A stretch of 64,000 nucleotides of DNA, from the NCBI GenBank assembly GCA_963556255.1, contig OY744611.1:37973306-38037305 (forward strand), given 5' to 3'. This document shows, piece by piece, positions 26,441 through 37,045 of the stretch. Position 1 is the stretch's first letter, and every line of letters starts with the position of its first letter. The position numbers and the translations under genes were made by a program. The notes under the pieces were generated by a model. It was not told the origin of the DNA. It worked only from the letters and a program-made list of their open reading frames with translations, and ran no database searches. This DNA comes from Allolobophora icterica. Its lineage: Eukaryota > Annelida > Clitellata > Crassiclitellata > Lumbricidae.

Positions 26441-28640
26441 TTCAGTAGGCCTAACTGATCTTGTTTTTAGCTTTATGTTGCGCCAAATTAGAAAAATATC
26501 TAGTTTAATTCCATGGCTGGTTGAGAATTCAATAAAGTCTTTCAGAACAGTGATATTTTACTTCTAAAAATAATTCCTAATTCAGTTCTAATTCAGTTCT
26601 GAGCTCTTTGATATTACTCCTAATTCTAATTTTACTTCACAAATAATTTAACTTCTTTTTTTACCCGAGGTATTTATGATCCCTCAGGTGCAAGATACTA
26701 ATTAATTATGTTGACTCTGGAGTGGCCGTCCTGGTCAAGATTCTTCTCATTGCTATTTTAGTTCTCAAATAATTTTGCTTCTTATTTTAGTTTTCCAAAT
26801 AACTATTAATTTCCGCGCTGTAAAGTATGCATTGCTTGCATGCAGAAACGCGCTAAACTTGTCTCAAGAAAGAAAAAAATTGAAGTAAAACAAGGGGTGG
26901 AACGTTAGTCTAACAATGCAGCATCTATTCCCCTCCCAAGACTTGCAATACTTCTATTTTTTTCTAGCAAGTCCACAAAGTCCGCCATTTTCTCAGTTCG
27001 TTCTTGGCATGTAGATCTGCCTTTAGTTTCGTCAAAATGAAAAATCCCAAACCGGCCTATCTCGCTTCCTTCCAGCCAACATTCTCGATTAACTCATAAT
27101 TTTACAATTTAACGATCGAACCCTAAATTAAAAAAATGGCGTACGAAACTGAGGTCGTTAGTACACAAGCAAGGATTCTATATAAGTGCTCATTTCCTTC
27201 AAACTCAAAACTCAAACTTTATTCATGATGTTAAAGACAGTGATGTTGCAACAATTTAAGTGATGGAATCTATGCAAAGCGTCCATCACTTCTTTTATAA
27301 AAGGTCCTTGGTACACAAGTGAGACAATTAGTCCTGTTAGACAACGAAGACCAAAGACATCGAGAAAAATGAATGGTATGCGCCCCTGATCAACCAAAGT
27401 TTTCCAATGGATTATGTGTTTGGAACGCGTGCAATTTTACTCCCCTTCATCTCAACTTAAGTTAGGTACCACAGGAAGTAAAATGATTTTACTTCTTAAA
27501 ATAATTGTTAATTTCGTTCATAATTTTAGTTCGGCAAATAATTTCTAATTCAATTCCTAATTTCGTTTTTTCTGCTGAAATAATTCCTACTTTTACTTCT
27601 AGTTTTCGTTAACGAAATCATTTATTTTTACTTCTAATTTTAGTTTTCGTTAACGAAAATATCACAGTTTCAGAAGCGGAGACATATTCTGTCCGTCAAC
27701 GGAACATCGACTGATGGCCTCAGTCACAGAGACGTCGTCCTTCTTCTGACCTCCGATTCCATCAGTTCAGTCCGCCTGTCTGTCGTCTCCTGGCCAGGAT
27801 CTTCCATCTGACCACAAACTTTCGCCTCTGCGTCCCAGTTTTGAAACCAAGTAGGCCTACACCCTACACATAGGCGTAGACTCTGGGGGAGGGGGGCAGC
27901 CGGGGCACGTGCCCCCAATAATTGAATTGGACTGTACACCCAATGCAACAAGTTAGAATGAATAACCAAATCCTCCCAATATTTTGGACAAGTTTACGCC
28001 AGTGGACCTACGTCGTCCACGATGTGAGGAGTCGCGGTGAATAGGTGACGCTGGAGTAAAATTGGCCTGGCAGTTCTACTTCCGGTAGCCTGTTACGCTG
28101 CCGGCATTTTCGCCGGTAGTGACGGACACCAACGATATTGCATCATCAGTGTTTCCGTCTGAACCTGTCACTGTTTACTTGATGTAGGTCTAACGCAGAC
28201 AAAGGTCGTAGTTTTAGACACTCATCATCATGGTGAATTAATTTACTACACTCTACCACTGACAGTTGGACGTTATCGAACAATGCAAACGGTTACGACT
28301 TACGACATGCTGTCCGATTGTCGGACCGATGATGTCCTGTATAGGCTTCAGGCAAAGATTCTCATCATAGAGGGGAACCGAACAATAGGCGCCTAAGTTA
28401 AGCTACTGCTAACTCAGAAACAATTATCTATCTGCATTAAGGTTCTGTAGTGCCTCGCTCGTGAATACATTGGGGCCCTGCGCCCTTGGCTTTATAAACT
28501 AACGCAACAGAATTGCTTGATTGTACGATTACGATATAGGCCTATTATGCGACTAGCGCTTCATAATTCATCAGCTGGGAGTAACTGATGTAACCGTGTT
28601 TGTAATTGTAATTGTAATGTAGGCATAATTACCACAATTT
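26441..28640. other. No gene recognised; AT-rich repeats
   Basis: There is no supportable coding frame. At 26550-26800 and 27480-27665 there are stretches of AATTCTAATTTTACTTC and TTTTCGTTAACGAAAT, related to the interior of the hAT MITE at 23.5 kb. A possible small MITE with GGCGTAGACT/AGTTTACGCC ends lies at about 27866-28005. Confidence 0.4.
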
Positions 28641-28725
28641 CTGTAGCATCGTTTCGTAATCTCGAGATTTCTACAGCGCCCAAAAAAGCGAAGTCGCGGG
28701 AACCAGCTCATTCACAGGCGTTAGT
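28640..28725 (-). repeat. SINE tail family C copy
   Basis: On the minus strand: TGAATGAGCTGGTTCCCGCG, then ACTTCGCTTTTTTGGGCGCT, GTAGAAATCTCGAGATTACG. Related copies in this window: 33436-33540, 33695-33790, 37647-37745 and 41577-41645 (minus), and 49085-49165, 49195-49300 and 55137-55207 (plus). Confidence 0.6.
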
Positions 28726-29636
28726 GGCTAGCTACTTCTGTGGTGCTTTGCAGAGTGTTCTGTCAGCGTAAATGCTAAGCAGGCCAATGGAAGGGATCCA
28801 GTCTGTAATTAGCAGGCTGATCCGTCACCGGTACCTCCCCATGCAGTAACAATCCAACATCTGAACAACTTTGCTGACAAGCCGACATTTGTCTCTTTTC
28901 TACGGTCCTGAGAAATCCGGGCACATGTCCTATATAGGTCACTCCTTCCAAAAAGTCAGTAGTATACACTCTCCGACCGCGTTCTCACGATCGCGTCTTA
29001 CCCAAAGCTAACAGTTATATGAGGAAAACTTCATGGTTAGAATGCCGTATTCTTATTGACGTTTATTGACATTAATTTTTTTTCAATGGGTGTACACCAG
29101 AGTGCGGCCTGGCAGCTGGTTTAATAAAGAATATACTTAGTTAAGAGTTACGTGGTAGTTACAGAGTAAGCAAGTTTTCAACTGTCAACTGAGCTCTCCT
29201 CCGTCGGACTACTCCCAATTCCATTGGAACGCTGTTTCTCTGCCATATGTACAAAATGTATGTCTAGTTATAGGCTTCACACGGATGATGGTTGAACAGA
29301 GGAGGACCATGACTCGCACGAAACACTTACACCGAAACACTTGAAGACCCCCACGCCAAAAACACATGATAGGCCACTTCTTCTATTGTAACAAAGTCAT
29401 GTTAACTGAATCAGACATACACGTAACCCAAGGATTTGCCAATGACCCATGCAAGATCCTGTGCTACAGAAATAGATACATATGCCTACGCACGCACGAG
29501 CATACACTAACCAACAGGCAGAGTTGAAGACACACAGATTTGCATACATATATACATGCATATTTACATACATGTATACATGTATGTATGAATACGTATG
29601 TATATATGTACATATATGTGTGTTCATATATAGATA
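28726..29636. other. No gene recognised
   Basis: No convincing coding frame on either strand. The sequence becomes CATA-rich near its end and runs into the microsatellite. Confidence 0.4.
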
Positions 29637-29782
29637 CATACATACATACATACATACATACATACATACATACATACATACATACATACATACATACATA
29701 CATACATACATACATACATACATACATACATACATACATACATACATACATACATACATACATACATACATACATACATACG
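29634..29782. repeat. (CATA)n microsatellite
   Basis: About 36 CATA/ACAT units, nearly uninterrupted. Open frames here (IHTY/MYVC repeats) are artefacts. Confidence 0.95.
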
Positions 29783-30096
29783 CCCCTTACATACATACGT
29801 ATAAAATGTACATGCATAAATGCATACTCAACAATAATATTAAGCCAACTAATCGACTGATAGATCACCTACAACGCTTGCACTATGTACTGTGATGTCA
29901 TAAAGAAAAGACAGTTGAGGAATTACGTCATCGAAATTAATCTCGCTAGAGGACGCTGCGAAACAATCGATTTAAGCGACTCCAGTTGTCATTCCTACGC
30001 AGTCCTAAGTTTAGGTTTTAACAAGAAAGACAGGTTTGAACGATTGTGCATGCTGACTGACTTCTATCGGATAAAAACTTATAACGTAGCGAGAAT

Positions 30097-31128
30097 ATGG
30101 CCAATAATCTGTTTGAGGATATGCTAAGAGCAGTTGATGAACATGACAGCCGCGGGTTTCAGTCAGCATTGCAAAGAGGATTTGATGTGCGGACTCGCGT
30201 CCGATCGAGAAATTCGCGCACAAATGTGCCATTCATAGAAGTGGTGGCGAAGACTGGCTTTACACACGCCCTGAAGCTTCTCCTCCTTGAAAGCTATCCG
30301 TGTCAGATTACAGTCGACGACGCAGTAAGTGCGTTTAAGTCATGCCTTTGTTCATCAACGCCTAAATCGATCATCAGCGTTTTCGTCGATTCAAGTCTGC
30401 TTGGCATCTTGCCGATAGTCACCATCGCCGAAGCATTTCGATACAGCATGGAATATGAGTGTCACAGACTTGCCCGTCGGATCATCGATGCGCCTGGCTT
30501 CGATGTCGGATGTCGCATCAACCTTTACGGCGCCTACTGGGAAAGACCGCTACATGCCGCTATCAAGCATAACAATTACGAGATCGCCGAACGCCTCCTC
30601 CAACTGGGTTCCGAAGTCGACCAACCGAACTGCGACGGTATAACCGCGCTTATGATAGCCTGTGGCAGCGTGACCCTCGACACCGTCCGCCTTCTGCTCG
30701 CCCACGGTGCTGATCCGAACTCTGCCGAGGGTATAAAGACCTGCCACTGGCCACTCGATGCCAGACATCCCCTGAACAAGGTTGCGCTACCGGAATTTCC
30801 AAACTTTCTGACAAATCAAAATCGGTGGAAAAACGCAGATGCCGACAAAGTCGTTTCTCTGCTGATCTGCGCAGGACTGCGCCCGTCGGCAGGCAATTGG
30901 TTGCAGCGAACGGCCGTCGTCGTAAGGATGTCCCGTGAAACTGGTCTCGTTCTGCGGAAGCTGGTCTTTCGGTTGCCCACACTGACGGAGCTGGCCGTCG
31001 TTCAGGGAAGGCAGCAGATCAGGAAGATGATGAACGGGAAAAGCGGTCCCGGGTTCAACCAGATCCTCAACAATCTGAATCTTCCTTATATGATGAAGCA
31101 ACAGCTCGCCATCGAACTCATCAGCTAG
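30097..31128 (+). CDS. Intronless ankyrin-repeat protein with SOCS-box-like C-terminus (343 aa)
   Basis: The ATG at 30097 (GAGAATATGG context) opens 343 aa with no intron. Residues ~5-75 form an unusual first repeat pair (FQSALQRGFDVRTRV, then HALKLLLLES). Clear ankyrin repeats lie at about 146-220: ERPLHAAIKHNNYEIAERLL, QLGSEVDQPNCDGITALMIA, then TVRLLLAHGADPNSAEG. The last ~45 residues (LTELAVVQGRQQIRKMMNG, then FNQILNNLNLPYMMKQQLAI) resemble a SOCS box: a hydrophobic helix with IR followed by L-x-LP. ASB-type proteins with this layout recruit elongin BC/cullin-5 for ubiquitination, which would be the inferred role. The lack of introns suggests an old retrocopy or a naturally single-exon gene. 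Confidence 0.75.
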   Translation: MANNLFEDMLRAVDEHDSRGFQSALQRGFDVRTRVRSRNSRTNVPFIEVVAKTGFTHALKLLLLESYPCQITVDDAVSAFKSCLCSSTPKSIISVFVDSSLLGILPIVTIAEAFRYSMEYECHRLARRIIDAPGFDVGCRINLYGAYWERPLHAAIKHNNYEIAERLLQLGSEVDQPNCDGITALMIACGSVTLDTVRLLLAHGADPNSAEGIKTCHWPLDARHPLNKVALPEFPNFLTNQNRWKNADADKVVSLLICAGLRPSAGNWLQRTAVVVRMSRETGLVLRKLVFRLPTLTELAVVQGRQQIRKMMNGKSGPGFNQILNNLNLPYMMKQQLAIELIS

Positions 31129-32335
31129 CTTCGGTTACGATCAGTTCACGGACGTCGCAGTAAGCACTGCAGGCGTATAGTTCGTTAAAGACGCTCCACA
31201 CTATACTCGGTTACCTTACAATCCCTCATTCCGACTACAGTACATTTTAATCGCTTTCCCACACATTACATTACACTGTGCTTTTGATGTCTTAAAAGGC
31301 GCTATTTTAAAACTCGTTTGCACCACTTAACTCGACTACACAACTACACACAAACAGGGCCAACACAACAACGTTGCACTGCATCACACTAGGAACAAAT
31401 GCTAAACAACTACAAATCTAGAACTCATTCTAAATACAACTAGAAATTGAACTATTCTTGCAAGTATATTAAAATTCTGATGATTAACATTTGATATGAT
31501 TAGATTTAAATAGGATTATTTAATCTGATTAAACTTTATATTCTGTAAAAAATAACTTTGAATTTAAATTCAAATCTCCTTGTCTCCTTGTGCCGTCGGC
31601 TCTAGGAGCCCTAGCGATCGTCATGCCACACAGTCTCCGTTGCCGTCTTGCCACCTCTCCCAGTAGCCCTTGAGTCGCGCTTTGGCCTGGGAGCCCCACC
31701 TCAGCGCCCCGGCCTGGGAGTCCCTCCATCCGCGACCATCGGCGTGGTTTGGTGTGTGGCATGGCGATTTTCTTGGCATGATTAACAGGGGTGGTTTGCC
31801 ATTGCCTTCCCCTGGTTTTGCCTGCCGTGCCCGTTCGTTCCCCCTCCTAGGAAGAGTACTTCCTAGGAAGGGTACTAACGGTCCGCACCACGAGAAGGTG
31901 GGCACGGAGGACTTTGGTTCACCAGCCCAGGTCGGATCCGAGTCTACGCTCATCAGAGTCGTCGGTCAGGTCGCCTCCCTGCTTTACTCTGTACTCTGTA
32001 CCAGAGTGACTGGTGAACCTTTGCGGACATTATTCAAATAATGTTGTATAATTCTTAAGACACTACTGTTGTACTATGGTTAGTTGTGTTGGCAAAGAAA
32101 GATTAAAGTACATTATGGAACTTTTTTGAAATCCTGTTTGTTGTTATTCTGGATAAGGCCTACAATTCCTAATGCATTTACTTAATGTACTATTGTAGTC
32201 AAGAATAGCCACAAATAAGTTGAAGTCAATATTCATATCAAAATGCCTTACAGTGCAATGCAAAATAGGGCAAGGTAAAGTAATGAAAGGTAAATAAAGG
32301 CAAGTAAAGAAAAGGTAAAGTAGGGAAGGTAAGTT
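31129..32335. other. No gene recognised; GC-rich block inside
   Basis: An AT-rich 3' flank, then a GC-rich stretch at about 31600-31990 containing GGGGTGGTTTGCCATTGCC and TTCCTAGGAAG. Frames exist on both strands but none looks like a protein. The block may be an old repeat. Confidence 0.4.
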
Positions 32336-32345
32336 AATTACATAG

Positions 32346-32510
32346 TACATACATACATACATACATACATACATACATACATACATACATACATGTACAT
32401 ACATATATACATAGGGCCTAATACATCATAATACATGCTTACTTGCACACATTCATACATACATACATACATACATACATGCATACATACATACATACAT
32501 ACATACATAG

Positions 32511-32541
<31 letters not shown>

Positions 32542-32622
32542 CATACATACATACATACATACATACATACATGTACATACATACATGCATTCATACATGT
32601 ACATACATACATACATACATTG
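32346..32622. repeat. (ACAT)n microsatellites with a duplicated junction
   Basis: ACAT arrays at 32346-32394 and 32453-32620. The sequence between them, GGGCCTAATACATCATAATA then CATGCTTACTTGCA, recurs after the second array at about 32622-32656. The whole array plus its right flank was therefore duplicated. Confidence 0.85.
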
Positions 32623-32707
32623 GGCCTAATACATCATCACAATACATGTTTACTTGCATACATTAATGCATACGTGGGACTCGGTAACTGATTGTGGGGC
32701 ACGGTGG

Positions 32708-32990
32708 AAGAAAAAGAAGAGTCCCTTAAGCTAGTCCTGAGGCAGCCATGGGTATGAAGTGTTAGCAACCACACTTTCTTAGCCTCGGCATATGAGGGTG
32801 GGTGGCCAGTCCTCTCCCTCACCGTCTCATGCATCTTCCCACCAACAGTGTACGGTCACTGTATTCATTATAGCTGACTTGGCTACGGGGTGCAGAAATC
32901 TCGAACCAAATTTCTGCCCTGGCGGGAATTTGAACCCCGACCTCTCGATTGACAGTTCAGCGCGCTAACCACTACACTATCGAGCACCCC
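32708..32990 (-). repeat. tRNA-derived SINE (family A), full-length copy
   Basis: On the minus strand the head reads GGTGCTCGATAGTGTAGTGG, TTAGCGCGCTGAACTG, then GAGGTCGGGGTTCAAATTCC. These are box A and box B of a tRNA-like pol III promoter. The body contains CAGAAATTTGGTTCGAGATT and ACTGTTGGTGGGAAGATG, and the 3' end reads CTTAAGGGACTCTTC. It matches the copy at 45656-45928 along its length. Not a functional tRNA, because the acceptor stem does not close. Confidence 0.85.
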
Positions 32991-32998
32991 AACGATTG

Positions 32999-33180
32999 GT
33001 TAAAGCGCTGGGTTTGTAACGCGGAAAGTAGGGGTTCGAGTCTTCTCTTAGACGGTTACTGTGTAGGGACCTTGCCAGTGTAAGTGAAGACCTAAAGTCT
33101 CTCAAGTAGGCTCCAAACAAGCCTAGACAAGCCCAAAAGTGGCCAAAACAAGCTGTACATAGGCGGTCAGTTTGAAATGA
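32999..33180 (+). repeat. tRNA-Thr-like SINE head
   Basis: GGTTAAAGCGCTGGGTTTGT, AACGCGGAAAGTAG, then GGGGTTCGAGTCTTC looks like the D arm, anticodon region (TGT) and T arm of a tRNA-like sequence. The 5' acceptor strand is not recognisable. It sits directly beside the family A SINE. Confidence 0.45.
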
Positions 33181-33343
33181 CCAGTTCCCCCGGTTCGACG
33201 CGAAACGGGAAATCGGATCTGGCTTCGGCCAAGATGGCGATCAACCAACAGCCAACATTTTGTTCCCGGATACGAACTCGAGCTAATCTACAACGGCAAA
33301 AGGAGAAATTCAGGCCGAAGCGAAGAGTTTCTCCAATCCTTGG

Positions 33344-33700
33344 TTCATCTCGACAACGTTCTCATATTTACTTACTTATTCACATATAGGCATGTGCACT
33401 GTGCAGCCTGCAGGCGACATGGCGCAATAAAATATCGTAGTCGTGATCTAGAAATTTCTAGCGCTACTATAGTCTTAAAAGCTAAGTGCTGGGCACCAGC
33501 TTATTCACGAGGGATGAGTCGTGTCAGTGGGGTTGTCAATAGATAACAATCAGCAAACATAGATGCATATGTACGCATAAATCTTTAATACGGACAAACA
33601 AAACTTTATTAAGCCCTACTTTGTTCCGGAAGAATTGCATTGCCAGATATTAGAACCATTTGAGCACATCACAGGCATACTTATAGAGTGTATTCGTAAT
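33344..33700. repeat. Segmental duplicate of 37572-38290
   Basis: Shared strings in the same order include ATCGTAGTCGTGATCTAGAA, GTGCTGGGCACCAGCTTATT, TATGTACGCATAAATCTTTA, CTACTTTGTTCCGGAAGAAT and GAGCACATCACAGGCATACT. The copy at 37.6 kb carries an extra ~390 bp (about 37800-38190) after the CATAAATCTTTAATA word. Confidence 0.8.
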
Positions 33701-33800
33701 CGTAATCTCCAAACTTCTAAAGCGCCACTCGAAGACCAAGCGTAGGGCAACAGCCTATTCACGTGCGCTGCGTCAAATCAGAGGTGGTTTCCAAAGAGTA

Positions 33801-34454
33801 GCCCAGAGTCCGCTTACCATGAGGGCAGATCAAGAGAAGAAGCACAGCAGCTGTCAAGGCGGGTGCGTTAAGGGCGAGAATTGGTAGGCGGAGGATCAGA
33901 TGAGTCAGAGTAGGAGTTCTTAAAAAGGCGAGACTTCAGTTTTGAGTGGAAAGCCCCCGTGTGATAGATAGAGCAGCATGAAGAGGATGATTAAGGACGG
34001 GTTGGAATGATGTTGGAGGAACCGAGAATCTGCGGAACTCGGAGGGGAGATCGTTCCAGAGGCGTGGTGCTGTGTTGGAGAACTTGAGATGAGTAGTGAC
34101 CGGAGTCGAGACAGACCGAGATGGGAGGATGATAGGGTGGAGCGGGTTGCCTGGATGGTGAAGAGATCACGGAGATACTTGGGCTGGGAATATTGTAGGG
34201 AGTTATAGTTTAGTGATAGGCATTACTTTTTGCTATAAAAAGGTTCCGGAACTGAACAATTATGGAAGGGCTAAATCGAGGGCGAAGTCCGAGAAAAAAC
34301 TGGGGGGGGGGATGTGAGGTTTGGGAAGGGTCTCGGTGAGATCCTCCCCAAGAAAAGTTTTGACGTCATGATATTAAATTAAAATAACTAAATTATTCTT
34401 TTATTAAAACAACTAAATTATTTTCAAATAGCTGAAATAGGGTACCGGAACACC
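33801..34454 (-). pseudogene. LINE ORF2 end, degraded
   Basis: On the minus strand around 34020-34100 a fragment reads SNTAPRLWNDLPSEFR, the standard C-terminal motif of CR1/L2-like ORF2 (A..LWN.LP...R). The rest of the interval has no open frame and includes a poly-G tract near 34303. Confidence 0.45.
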
Positions 34455-34870
34455 CCACAGTTTTTTTACACTTGCTTATTAGAGTGCTTTGATCTATCTA
34501 AAGTTAACCTATTTTTATACTGGTACCGACTAATAATGCAGTTCAGTACTCGAATTCCTCACAGCCATTTACACAGCATTTCTGTGAAATAATGTCCTGC
34601 TATTTTGCATTTTATTCTAAAAGTATTTTGGCAGCGTGAAAGCCTGAAAGGTAGGCCCTATAGCTTACTTTTGGCTAGATATATATGTGTATCTTCATGC
34701 AAGTATGTATGTGTATGAATGTGCAGAGCCTGCTTTAGGCTGAATATGGCTGAATATGCATGATTGAATGTATATGTGTGTGTATATGACTAAGGTTAAA
34801 TTAGTGGTTTTATAAATAAGGTAGTGAGTGTATTCTATTAGAAATATACTCGTTGGCAGCTCGGCTTTGG
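34455..34870. repeat. Segmental duplicate of 13690-14620, lacking the coding exon
   Basis: Matching strings in order: GCTTATTAGAGTGCTTTG, AATAATGTCCTGCTATTTTG, TAAAAGTATTTTGGCAG and a GCATGATTGAATGTATATGTG-like end. The copy then jumps to TAGAAATA.ACTCGTTGG, the sequence that follows the exon at 14321-14571 in the first copy. The exon and its microsatellite are absent here. Confidence 0.75.
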
Positions 34871-35935
34871 GAATGTTGTTTCCAAAACGTTTTATTTCCT
34901 TAAGGCCTAAGTAATAGTTTTCGTCATCTAGGCCTAATACTTCAATGACGTATCTTCCATCCGATTAATTTTAAAGGCCCACGTATAAGACTTTGTGAGA
35001 ATATCAGCCTGAGATTGGCTGAGTAAGACCTGGCCAAGTGAGATTAGCTGAGGTCAGACTGAGGGGTCTGTCTTTTCTTCTAGGCTTATGATGTCTCACT
35101 TTCTCGGGGAGGTCATTATTCTTCCCTGACTGCTGTTGGTTAAAGGTCTTCCTCTCATACGCTGTGCAACCAATCAGACCGGTTACGCAGCGGCCATCAT
35201 TCGTGACGCCAGTGAAAAGGGTCGGGGTAAAAGTCCTCTTCGTCCCCACAAAATAATCCAGGTGTGCCATTAGGAGGTCACGCTCGCCGGCAGATAAACC
35301 AAGACTTAACGGCCATTTATTGTCCGCCATCGTCTGCTCGGTGTAAACCGGATATTGCGTCAACGGACGCGGATGTGGTGTGCCATCTAGTGATTGGTTA
35401 ACAACATTGACGAAATTTTGCTTTTTTATGGACAACTGGAGTGAGCCTGGTTTTTCTGTACACATTCGCTGTCCGTTGACCAGCTATATAAACAGACCTG
35501 GATAGAAGCTGTTCGTTCTCCTCTTCCCTCCATTGAGCCTCATCCCATCCTATAGCATAGTAGGCTACTGCAGGCTGTAAGCAGTAGTCGTATTAACACA
35601 GGAACGCAGTGTTTACAGGTGACCTAGGGTCCTAGACTAACAGACCAATTTATTTTACTTACAGTGTTTTATGCCTTGTGCGTTGAACACCGGCGCTATA
35701 GAAGTTGCTAATTAATAATAATAAAATTTGTATTTGACGGACTTATTAGCAACTGATATCGTCTGAGCTTTGGTCTAGCACTTCAGCTGCTTTGGTCGAA
35801 ATATCTGATCTGAGAATGTTTCGTCTTTCTATCGAGCAAAACCGTATACGCTAAAAGAGGAAGACAGGAGCAATATGGGAAACCAGCAGAGCTTCGACTG
35901 TGAGTATTTATCTTCGTTCTTAAGCCGAATGTGAT
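34871..35935. other. No gene recognised
   Basis: A 153-codon minus-strand frame (35004-35465) has no recognisable domain and no support from splice sites, so I did not call it. At 35690-35730 there is a GGCGCTATAGAAGTTGCTAA tail like the one at 25290. Confidence 0.4.
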
Positions 35936-36019
35936 CTAGATGTATGGCTCACTCTTTGCCAAGGCTCTCTTGGGAGCGCCTCTGTGTAGTCGGTGTGGAT
36001 ATTTTTCAGTGGGTTTTAG

Positions 36020-36300
36020 CTTGCTCCTCCTTTCATTACCTCTCCTATTTTATAGCTTCGTTGCTTCTTCCTTTCCTCCGTCCCACCTTCTTTTCTTCTT
36101 CCATTCTTTCTTCCTTTCCTCTTTTCATCCTTTTTCCTCCTTTCCGAATTCCTTCCTCTTTTAATTTCTTTCTTTTTTCCCTTTCTTCATTTTCTTTCTT
36201 CCTTTCTTTCTTCCTGTCTTTCCCCTGTACTTTCTTCCTAACTTCCCATCTTCCTTCCTCCCATCCTTTCCCTTCCTTCTATCCTTCATTCCTTCTTCAT
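36020..36300. repeat. Long polypyrimidine tract (CCTT/TTTC)
   Basis: About 280 bp almost purely of C and T on the plus strand. It could form triplex DNA. The Ser/Phe-rich and Lys/Arg-rich frames across it are artefacts. Confidence 0.85.
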
Positions 36301-36301
36301 A

Positions 36302-37045
36302 TCTTGGTCTCCCAAGACCAAGACCAAAACTCGGCTGTCTGTATGAACAGTCACTTAACAAAACTCAAGAATTTAAAAATTAATCATGATGTTGGCGTCA
36401 TACGACAAATATCTGCGGACGGATAAACAAGTCTTGTTGGTCAGGAAAACCCATCGGCAGCAGCAACAATTATGCTGTATCTGGAAGCCCTGCCGATACT
36501 TTGAAACAGACTCACGATTTGTACATTTACAGTGCTTGAAAAGCTACTGTGTGTGCTAGCGACTTCAACACCTAGAACGTAGCCTATATTTTCACGTGGT
36601 TGAATTCTAATGAGACCCCACAAGTCAAGTCTTGGTAAAAAAATTCTAAGCGAATTGTTTTTTATATATAAAATATAGGAAAGGTATTTGGAATAACATT
36701 TTGTATGAAGGACTTTTGTAAATACGAATTCGGAATTCTCTGCCGTCTGCATTTAAAGTTAATTTGCTTTGCATAAAATGAAAGACTCATATGTTTTCAT
36801 TAAAATAGCGAGTATTCCGACTTTACAATTTTTAGTAAGGAATAGAAGAATTGACCTGATTGTGATTGTGATTTTTTGGGTCTAGGTCTCGGTCTTGGTC
36901 TTGAGGTTCAAAGTCTTGGTCTTGAGCGTGGTCTTCAAGTTCAAAGTCTTGGTCTTGGTCTCGAGGTTCATAGTCTTGGTCTAAAGCTTAAGTCTTGGCC
37001 TTGGTCTTGGTCTTGAGGTTTAAAGTCTTGACAACAAGACTGCAC
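36302..37045 (+). mobile_element. Second copy of the decayed hAT element (inverted)
   Basis: The order is the reverse complement of the 16.3-21.2-kb element. CCCAAGACCAAGACC starts it. A degraded transposase end follows on the plus strand at about 36556-36680 (VLEKLLCVLATST, then ILMRPHKSSLGKKI, with stops). It ends with GGTCTTGAGGTTCAAAGTCT arrays and the terminus GTCTTGACAACAAGACTG. The left end looks truncated against the polypyrimidine tract. Confidence 0.75.

Noticed and set aside
32930..33060. Functional tRNA genes
   Set aside because: Box A and B are present, but acceptor stems do not pair and the sequences continue into SINE bodies.
35004..35465. 153-codon minus-strand frame
   Set aside because: No recognisable domain, no supporting splice sites, and composition like the surrounding noncoding DNA.
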